DNA from: Alphaproteobacteria bacterium
GTDB taxonomy: Bacteria > Pseudomonadota > Alphaproteobacteria > Puniceispirillales > UBA1172
Length of the DNA stretch: 35,071 nucleotides
Direction: 5' to 3'
Assembly (NCBI GenBank): GCA_024639485.1
Contig: JAHEII010000010.1
Span: 1-35,071 of the forward strand
Position numbers and translations under genes: made by a program
In this document: positions 28,353-35,071 of the stretch, in pieces
How the letters are laid out: each line of letters begins with the position of its first letter
Numbering within the stretch: the first letter of the stretch is position 1
Notes under the pieces: generated by a model
Told to the model about the DNA's origin: nothing
What the model saw: the letters and a program-made list of their open reading frames with translations, nothing else
Database searches by the model: none

Positions 28353-29120
28353 TTAATTCGTCATATGATCTGTTACTTTTGCCAGATATTCATCCATCTG
28401 TTCTTTGCGGCGAACAAGCTTGGCATTAGTGGGTTTCATGGCAACCATTAATCCGTTTTTGATACGTCCCAGCCTTGCCATTACTAATGTTGAGATTGTA
28501 TTGAGGCATATTTTCTGTGCTGTACCTGCTTTTAGCCGGGTTGATCCGGCCAACACCTCACCACCAGTTTCCAGTAGAATAGGATATTCGGCCGCATCAA
28601 GCAATGGCGTTTGCCGGTTATTGGAAATGCCGATAGTCAACGCCCCTTGCTGGCGGGCGGCGGCCAGTACTGAAATAGTAAACGCGGTGGTGCCACTAGC
28701 GGCCAGACCAATAACCACGTCTTTATCATTTATGGCGGCATTGGTGACCGCTGTCTGTCCTGCATCGGTATGATCTTCGGCGCCTTCTACGGATTGCATC
28801 AACGCGCCCATGCCTCCGGCAATCACATATTCCAGCCGTTCTTGTGGCCAGTTGAATGTTGGCGTTAATTCTACCCCGTCCTGCACCCCTATTCGTGCTG
28901 ATGTTCCGGCACCGGCATAAATAATGCGGCCGCTGGATGATGCGCCTAACCGTTCTGCCATCGCCGTAATAGCGGCATCAAGCGTGGCACTAGCCTGTTT
29001 TAAAGCCGAAATAGCACCGGCCTGATTATCCAACATGACGGTAATCGCATCTGCGTTTTCCAGCTGATCCAGCCATTGTGACTGATCCGGATAATCCTCA
29101 GTAGTAAGATACATGCTCAT
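28353..29120 (-). CDS. murQ: N-acetylmuramic acid 6-phosphate etherase-like SIS protein (short form)
   Basis: GRIIYAGAGTSARIGVQDGVELTPTF, VIAGG..A...VEGAEDH, VIGLAASGTTAF, GSTRLKAGTAQKICLNTIST; 255 aa. Confidence 0.88.
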   Translation of the reverse strand: MSMYLTTEDYPDQSQWLDQLENADAITVMLDNQAGAISALKQASATLDAAITAMAERLGASSSGRIIYAGAGTSARIGVQDGVELTPTFNWPQERLEYVIAGGMGALMQSVEGAEDHTDAGQTAVTNAAINDKDVVIGLAASGTTAFTISVLAAARQQGALTIGISNNRQTPLLDAAEYPILLETGGEVLAGSTRLKAGTAQKICLNTISTLVMARLGRIKNGLMVAMKPTNAKLVRRKEQMDEYLAKVTDHMTN

Positions 29121-29180
29121 TGTGATATCCTGACAGAATTATACCCATACAACAAGCCTCAACAAAAAACGGCACGCTAG

Positions 29181-30326
29181 ATGACAACAACATTAATTCC
29201 CGAATTAATTCCTGTTATTGGGCTGATGTCCGGCACCAGTATTGATGCCGTAGACGCGGCGTTGATCATGACTGATGGGCAAAGCTTTACCCGAACCGGC
29301 ATCACCGCCAACTTGCCATGGCCAGATCATATTCGGGCGGCCATATTTGCCGTTGTTGATGATCCATCGCGGCTAGAAAATCGGGATGACATTAGCGCAT
29401 TGGAACATGATATTGCCCAGCATCACGCGCTTGCCGTGGGCGCTATTCATGATCAGATGAAATCGCCAGCCGCGTTAATCGGATTCCATGGCCAGACCGT
29501 GTTGCATAAACCGGAACAAGGCTATTCGGTGCAATTGGGATCAGGCGAAACACTGGCACATATCACCGGATGTCCGGTGATCTATCAATTCCGGCAAAAT
29601 GATCTGCATCATGGTGGTCAGGGCGCGCCATTAGCGCCTGTTTATCACGCGGCTTTGCTAAAACAGATGCAGATCAGCGCACCGGCCGCGATTGTAAATA
29701 TTGGCGGCATTGCCAATATCACCGCCATAACAGACAAGCAAATGATCAGCATGGATACAGGCCCCGGCAATGCCATGATGGACAGGATGATGCAAACATA
29801 CCGCCAACAGCCATTTGATCATGATGGTCAAACCGCCGCCGCAGGACAATGTGATGGTGATTATGTAAACACAGTTCTGGCACATGACTGGTTTCATCTG
29901 CCGCCACCCAAATCACTTGATCGCGTGATCACCGAACAGATGCTTAGCTCTGGTCAGCTTGATACATGGTTGAATACCATGCCACTTGCCGATGCCATGG
30001 CCAGCCTTGCTGAGATCACGGCACGGTCAATTTATATGAGCTGTCTGCATTTGCCGCAATTACCTGAACAGATGATTCTGGCCGGTGGGGGGGCGCGTAA
30101 TCGCTATCTGGTTGACCGGATCAGCCATCACATGAATAGCACGGCAAATATTGATGTTCATATTATGGACGACTATCATATCAACGGCGATTTTATTGAA
30201 GCCGAGTTAATGGCATTTCTTGCTGCGCGAAGCCAGAACGGATATCCGATAAGCTTTCCGGATACAACCGGCGTTGATATCCCGCGATCAGGCGGGGTGC
30301 GCATTGATCCGGTAAATCCGGTTTAA
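29181..30326 (+). CDS. anmK: anhydro-N-acetylmuramic acid kinase
   Basis: IGLMSGTSIDAVDAALI, IGFHGQTVLHKP, DLHHGGQGAPLAPVYH, VNIGGIANIT, DTGPGNAMMD, LAGGGARN. Confidence 0.96.
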   Translation: MTTTLIPELIPVIGLMSGTSIDAVDAALIMTDGQSFTRTGITANLPWPDHIRAAIFAVVDDPSRLENRDDISALEHDIAQHHALAVGAIHDQMKSPAALIGFHGQTVLHKPEQGYSVQLGSGETLAHITGCPVIYQFRQNDLHHGGQGAPLAPVYHAALLKQMQISAPAAIVNIGGIANITAITDKQMISMDTGPGNAMMDRMMQTYRQQPFDHDGQTAAAGQCDGDYVNTVLAHDWFHLPPPKSLDRVITEQMLSSGQLDTWLNTMPLADAMASLAEITARSIYMSCLHLPQLPEQMILAGGGARNRYLVDRISHHMNSTANIDVHIMDDYHINGDFIEAELMAFLAARSQNGYPISFPDTTGVDIPRSGGVRIDPVNPV

Positions 30327-30342
30327 TCTGTTTTGCTGATGG

Positions 30343-31035
30343 CTAGATCAACGCATCCGAGCCGCGAATATAAAACGGTCTAATGGGCGGCGGCGGCGGC
30401 AAAATAGCTCTAATATCGGCAAAAGGAAAACGCTTATCGTGTCGATATGTTTCCATGTAATGGCCATCCGGGGCATTCATTTGTGCGGCACGAAACCGGT
30501 TATGAATACGTGTTGCCGCAACAAACCGCTCTGGTTCCTGACTTTCATGTGCCATGATTGCGGCTTCTTTTGCCGCCATATATGATGTGATATCAACATA
30601 ATATTCTGGAATAAATCCTGTCCCCATCAAACTATCCGCATATAAAAGCGGACAACGAAATCCGGCGGCATCCGCAATATATCGGGATAACGCCCGATGA
30701 TCCGGATGATAATCTTCGGGTGCGTGAGTGATCACCAGATCAGGTTGCTGATCAAGCACAGCGTCACGAATAATCGCCGCCGCCCCATCATGAGTAGCCA
30801 GTTTTCCATCTGGCAGGTTCAGCATCACCGGTTGCCCCAGTGCGGCAAGCCCTGTCTTTGTTTCAACCGCTCGTTTCGCGGCAAGTTCAGCCCCCGGTTG
30901 ATCACCGCCTGCCGCCCCGTCTGTCGCTACAATCAGCGATAGCGTATCCCCACGCGCCTGACAGACAGACAACATCCCAAACATGAATATTTCCAGATCA
31001 TCCGGATGCGCCCCGATAGCCGTAATATGCGGCAT
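30343..31035 (-). CDS. PIG-L (LmbE-like) N-acetylglucosaminyl deacetylase family
   Basis: IGAHPDDLEIFMFG, VATDGAAGG, DLVITHAPEDYHPDHRALS. Confidence 0.92.
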   Translation of the reverse strand: MPHITAIGAHPDDLEIFMFGMLSVCQARGDTLSLIVATDGAAGGDQPGAELAAKRAVETKTGLAALGQPVMLNLPDGKLATHDGAAAIIRDAVLDQQPDLVITHAPEDYHPDHRALSRYIADAAGFRCPLLYADSLMGTGFIPEYYVDITSYMAAKEAAIMAHESQEPERFVAATRIHNRFRAAQMNAPDGHYMETYRHDKRFPFADIRAILPPPPPIRPFYIRGSDALI

Positions 31036-31135
31036 CTTTTCAATCCCCTATCTTTGCTGTAGCTGTCTTTCCCATCCCCGTCTTTCCAATCTGATCGGAT
31101 CGGTTTACAATGCAATCATAACGAAAGGTGGCATA

Positions 31136-32329
31136 ATGACCAAGACTAATCCGCTCACATATGACGGATATATTGAGGGCTATTACGGACGGCTTTTGTC
31201 TTTTGCTGATCGCCGGCGTGTGCTTAAACAGCTCAACGCACTTGGTATGACCAGCTATTTTTACGCGCCAAAGGATGATCCTTTTCACCGGCTAGATTGG
31301 CGTATGCCCTATCCCGAACAATGGCTGGCAGAATGGCGGCAATTTATTGCTGATGCAAAAGACATGGGCATCACCGTCATTGCCGGATGCGCCCCCGGCC
31401 TTGATTTGAATATCACGGCCGAAACGGATATCGCTATCATAGCTGATAAGCTAACCAGCTTATGCGGATATTCCGCTGAACAATCGGCTATACCCTGTCT
31501 TTTGATGGATGATATTCCGCCAGCTATGGCTGATGCCAATGGCCAGCACCATCAGGAAGGACAGGCGCATGCCCGACTGGTCGGGCAACTGGCTGACCGG
31601 CTGGCTGCAACTGGCCATCCTAATATCATGGTAACGCCGCGAGTTTACGCTGATGAACTGGATAAAGACACCCCCGGTTATCTGAACGGATTTGTGCCGG
31701 AATTGCCAGCTGGTATTCCTGTTTTTTATTGTGGAAAGCATATTGTTGCCCATGATCTGAACATGTCGGGAACCGCCATTTGTGATGCCGGCATGGAGAC
31801 CAGCAATATTGTTATCTGGGATAATATTTATGCCAATGATTACTGCCCAAGACGGCTTTTTCTTGGAGCAAGATATGGGGAATCCAAGCATGGGGTATCT
31901 AAGCATGGGTGGGCTGAGGCGCGGCACCATACTGGCGGCGTTATGCTGAACCCTACCGGAATGATTGAAACCGATATTCTGCTTCTGGATATAATGGCCG
32001 CCGATCATGATAAGGATAGCTGGCAGGCGATATTCCGGAAGCATCATGTCCCGGATGCTTTTTTTGAAATCGCGCATGCCTTTGACCGGCCTGTTGATCC
32101 CGACGCATCTGAACACCCATTACCGGATCAAAATATTCCGGTTATGCTATCCGCCCTTGATGAATTGTTATGGCGCTGGAAATCCCCATTAGCACGGGAA
32201 TGGTATCCGTTTTTGATGGGGCTGCGCGGTGATTTGCTCATGCTATCAGGCGCGGCAGATGATTTACGGCAAGCCAAGATTATGCCGCCTTATTTGCGGC
32301 AATATTATCAAAGAAAGACGTCAGAATGA
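31136..32329 (+). CDS. GH84 family beta-N-acetylglucosaminidase (O-GlcNAcase-like)
   Basis: DGYIEGYYGRLLSFADRRRVLKQLNALGMTSYFYAPKDDPFHRLDWR; tandem Asp LLMDDIPP (codons 31508-31513); VIWDNIYANDYCPRRLFLG; GVMLNP. Start at ATG 31136, after AAAGGTGG. Confidence 0.93.
   Translation: MTKTNPLTYDGYIEGYYGRLLSFADRRRVLKQLNALGMTSYFYAPKDDPFHRLDWRMPYPEQWLAEWRQFIADAKDMGITVIAGCAPGLDLNITAETDIAIIADKLTSLCGYSAEQSAIPCLLMDDIPPAMADANGQHHQEGQAHARLVGQLADRLAATGHPNIMVTPRVYADELDKDTPGYLNGFVPELPAGIPVFYCGKHIVAHDLNMSGTAICDAGMETSNIVIWDNIYANDYCPRRLFLGARYGESKHGVSKHGWAEARHHTGGVMLNPTGMIETDILLLDIMAADHDKDSWQAIFRKHHVPDAFFEIAHAFDRPVDPDASEHPLPDQNIPVMLSALDELLWRWKSPLAREWYPFLMGLRGDLLMLSGAADDLRQAKIMPPYLRQYYQRKTSE
31877..31906. repeat. 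15-bp in-frame tandem duplication within the GH84 gene
   Basis: ggggaatccaagcat / ggggtatctaagcat (13 of 15 identical) encoding G-E-S-K-H / G-V-S-K-H. Confidence 0.85.
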
Positions 32330-33420
32330 CAAATATATTTGATGGCCATAATGATGCGTTATTGCGATTATGGCGCCAAAACCAGCACCCTAATCAGCAA
32401 GTTGGCGATATTGGCGGCCAGAGCTTTATCACCGGCGATAGTCCGGCTCAGCTTGATCTGCCTAAAGCACGGCAAGGCCAGATGGTTGGCGGTTTTTTTG
32501 CCATGTTCACCCCTGCCCCTGATAAAGTAGCAAATGATAAACTATCAATTCATAAAACACAGAATTCGAACCGGCAAATGGCCGGTGATATCCTAAACCT
32601 TGATCCAGTTGATCATCATGATGCGCTTCATGCGACCAATGCCATGTTTGATATTGCTGATCATCTGGCCGCACATTATCCCGACCATATGCGTATCTGC
32701 CGGACAGCGCATGATATTCGCGCCGCTATCAGCAATCAGCAAATGGCGATGGTCATGCATATTGAGGGCGCGGAGGCCATTGCCCCTGACCTGTCTAATC
32801 TGGATGCGTTTTATGATCGCGGCTTGCGGTCAATCGGGCCTGTCTGGTCACGGCCCAATGATTTCGCCTATGGCGTGCCATTTGAATATCCATCTTCGCC
32901 TGATATTGGGGACGGATTAACCGATGCTGGGCGCGCCCTGATCATGGCTTGCAATCAGAAACATATCATGATTGATCTGTCCCATATGAACGAAGCCGGA
33001 TTCTGGGATATCGCGAGGTTAAGCACCGCCCCATTGGTGGCCACACATTCCAACGCCCATAGCATTTGTCCGGCATCACGCAATCTGACCAATCGCCAGC
33101 TGGATGCCATTGCCGAAAGCGGCGGACTGGTCGGGGTTAATTTTGCTATTGGCTTCTTGCGTCCTGATGGCCAGAAAAATCCTGATATGCCGGTTGAGGT
33201 CATCATCCGGCATCTGGATCATCTGCTAACGCATCTGGGGGAAAATGGTGTCGCGCTGGGGTCTGATTTTGATGGTGCAGAAATGGCCAATGATTTAAAC
33301 ACGGCGGCCAATTTGCCCGTGCTAGTCGCGGCAATGCGGCAGGCCGGATATGGCGAAGCGCTGATCACCCGCATCTGTCACCAGAACTGGATTGATATGA
33401 TTGAAACCGTAATAGGATAA
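32326..33420 (+). CDS. M19 (renal/membrane-type) dipeptidase, no signal peptide
   Basis: FDGHNDALLRLW, VMHIEGAEAI, LRSIGPVWSRPNDFAYG, IDLSHMNEAGFWDIA, ATHSNAHSICPASRNLT, LGSDFDG; ATGA overlap with GH84 gene. Confidence 0.94.
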   Translation: MTNIFDGHNDALLRLWRQNQHPNQQVGDIGGQSFITGDSPAQLDLPKARQGQMVGGFFAMFTPAPDKVANDKLSIHKTQNSNRQMAGDILNLDPVDHHDALHATNAMFDIADHLAAHYPDHMRICRTAHDIRAAISNQQMAMVMHIEGAEAIAPDLSNLDAFYDRGLRSIGPVWSRPNDFAYGVPFEYPSSPDIGDGLTDAGRALIMACNQKHIMIDLSHMNEAGFWDIARLSTAPLVATHSNAHSICPASRNLTNRQLDAIAESGGLVGVNFAIGFLRPDGQKNPDMPVEVIIRHLDHLLTHLGENGVALGSDFDGAEMANDLNTAANLPVLVAAMRQAGYGEALITRICHQNWIDMIETVIG

Positions 33421-33433
33421 GAATCCGGGGGCG

Positions 33434-34453
33434 TTAAATATGCCCAGCGCTGAATTGCCAGAACAGATAGATCACATATGCGGCCAGCATGATCACCCCG
33501 AAAAACCGTGGCAGGCGCGATAGAAAAACTAACCCCGCCCCAATCATCACGGTAATCATCACCGATATCGGGATATCCACAACAATAATCTGTTGCGCCA
33601 CCGCCAGCGGTGCAATCAGCGCCGTGATCCCCAGAATGCTGAGGATATTGAACAGCGTTGAGCCTATGATATTGCCCACAATAACATCATCATGACGTTT
33701 CAATGCCGCCGCTATCATAGCCGCCAATTCAGGCAGGGATGTTCCCACCGCCACCAGTGTCAATCCGATAACCGCCTCACTAATGGCGAATGACCGTGCC
33801 ACGGCTGACGCGCCGTCAACCAGCAAATCCGCACCGGAAACCAGCATGATAATGCCCACAACGCACAGCATCACACATGATGCCACGCTTCGTTCGCTGT
33901 CATATTCATCGGCTTCGTTGGAATAGGTGGAATCCCCGTCTTGATCTTGTACAGCATCTTGTGTGAATTCTGGCGTGATGCTGGCCGTGGTTTGCCATGA
34001 TGCCATAATGCTTGCCCCCAGATAGGTTAGCAAAATGGCCAGCATAATACCGCCTTCCATGGCGATAATCTGACCGTCACGGGCAAAAAACATCAATATG
34101 CCGCCAGCACCGATCACCGCCAGCGCGTCACGTTTGATCACCGGGTCCTTACAGAAAACCGGCGTTATCAATAAAGCCAGCCCCAGAATCAGCAGAAAAT
34201 TGGCAATGTTACTGCCAACCACATTACCAACCGCGATATCCGGACTGCCGCTTAATGTGGCGCTGATAGACACCAGCAATTCTGGTGCCGATGTGCCAAA
34301 GCCAACAACAATCATACCTACCAGCACCTTTGAGATGCCCAGTTTTATGGCAAGCGTCACGCTGCCGCGAACAACCAGATCACCGCCAAAGGTCAGCAAG
34401 GCGATGCCGGATATAATATAAATCAGATGCCAGACCAGATCAGGTAAAACCAT
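33434..34453 (-). CDS. calcium/sodium (CaCA) antiporter, YrbG-like
   Basis: Two repeats: VGFGTSAPELLVSISATLSGSPDIAVGNVVGSNIANFLLILGL and VAVGTSLPELAAMIAAALKRHDDVIVGNIIGSTLFNILSILG. Confidence 0.95.
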   Translation of the reverse strand: MVLPDLVWHLIYIISGIALLTFGGDLVVRGSVTLAIKLGISKVLVGMIVVGFGTSAPELLVSISATLSGSPDIAVGNVVGSNIANFLLILGLALLITPVFCKDPVIKRDALAVIGAGGILMFFARDGQIIAMEGGIMLAILLTYLGASIMASWQTTASITPEFTQDAVQDQDGDSTYSNEADEYDSERSVASCVMLCVVGIIMLVSGADLLVDGASAVARSFAISEAVIGLTLVAVGTSLPELAAMIAAALKRHDDVIVGNIIGSTLFNILSILGITALIAPLAVAQQIIVVDIPISVMITVMIGAGLVFLSRLPRFFGVIMLAAYVIYLFWQFSAGHI

Positions 34454-34529
34454 TTAAGCCCACGCTCCCCAACGTTCCGTTATCCCCAACGTCCGTTTAT
34501 ATGAGTTATTTATCATATTCATATCTATA

Positions 34530-35071
34530 TTATATCTGAAATTGTGCTTCCATGGTTTTTATGCCGGATGCGGTGATTACCATGCCGGTAAATTGATCCG
34601 GTGTATGTTTGGCATCCGTATCAGAAATCAACGCAACGGTGGCCGGCTCGCCTTCTATATAGGCAGCTGTTCCACGATAATGCATCACCGATGGCAATTG
34701 CCCCAGATGTTGCGCCGCCAGTGATAACAGCCATGTGGCCTGCATCGGGCCATGCACCACCAGCCCCGGATGGCCTTCTTCGGTCATGCTGTATGGTTTG
34801 TCGTAATGGATACGGTGGCCGTTGAATGTCAGCGCCGAATAGCGGAACATCATCACCGGATCAGGTTTAACCGACCAGCTGGCCAGTGTCGCGGATGGGG
34901 CAGGAATAGCCGTGATTTCGGACGCGGCGGCAACCGGCGTGATTTCTGCGCGATAGACAATGTTCTGGTCTTCTTCCAGAATCAGCTGATCATTGGCCAG
35001 ATAATGGTGGGTCACGGTGACAAAACACAAATCCCCACTACGGCCGGATTTAAAGGCAATATTGGCGATGG
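34530..35071 (-). CDS. MaoC/HTD2-like acyl dehydratase (N-terminus truncated by the window edge)
   Basis: FRYSALTFNGHRIHYDKPYSMTEEGHPGLVVHGPMQA; the reading frame stays open upstream of the TTG at 35030 to the window edge (IANIAFKSGRSGDLCFVTVTHHY). Confidence 0.88.
   Translation of the reverse strand, partial: IANIAFKSGRSGDLCFVTVTHHYLANDQLILEEDQNIVYRAEITPVAAASEITAIPAPSATLASWSVKPDPVMMFRYSALTFNGHRIHYDKPYSMTEEGHPGLVVHGPMQATWLLSLAAQHLGQLPSVMHYRGTAAYIEGEPATVALISDTDAKHTPDQFTGMVITASGIKTMEAQFQI

Noticed and set aside
31460-32116. 218-aa minus-strand ORF inside the GH84 gene
   Set aside because: Antisense shadow of the GH84 coding frame; composition not protein-like and no motif.
1-35071. Search for CRISPR arrays, tRNA/rRNA genes, IS elements and known riboswitches
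   Set aside because: No regularly spaced repeats, transposase ORFs, terminal inverted repeats or RNA gene signatures were recognised by eye; a covariance-model scan (Infernal/tRNAscan) would be needed to exclude small RNAs.

Overview
The window is a gene-dense stretch of an alphaproteobacterial chromosome. Gene content and order (tlpA-argH-lptM-lysA, folB-SDR-HAD, AroQ-hisC-tyrA, soxBDAG) fit a marine alphaproteobacterium, possibly SAR116-like, but the taxonomy is a low-confidence inference. About 34 protein-coding genes can be supported. I found no rRNA, tRNA, CRISPR array, transposase or prophage block. Left to right: DUF1127, DUF4864, an orphan lipoprotein, YggT, folD, a HIG1-like protein, cob(I)alamin adenosyltransferase, etfB/etfA, a Tat-type TlpA thioredoxin, argH, an LptM-like lipoprotein missed by the ORF track, lysA, a zinc-ribbon protein, a YdcF-like protein, tyrA/hisC/chorismate mutase, a methyltransferase, gloB, folB, a PTR1/FolM-like SDR, a HAD-IIA protein, an SDR, a class II aldolase, a sarcosine-oxidase-type operon soxBDAG, a glutathione peroxidase and a HAD hydrolase. 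Next comes a block at about 25.8-33.4 kb that reads as a non-canonical cytosolic peptidoglycan-recycling locus: T7-lysozyme-type amidase, NlpC/P60, AmpG, short MurQ, AnmK, PIG-L deacetylase, a GH84 O-GlcNAcase-like glycosidase and an M19 dipeptidase. The window ends with a Ca/Na exchanger and an edge-truncated MaoC-like dehydratase. The main candidate for an undescribed system is the recycling block. A GH84 enzyme resembling eukaryotic OGA sits where NagZ would be expected, and a Cys-ligand T7-lysozyme-type amidase sits where AmpD would be expected. A second observation is a sarcosine oxidase delta subunit that has lost its usual zinc-binding cysteines.
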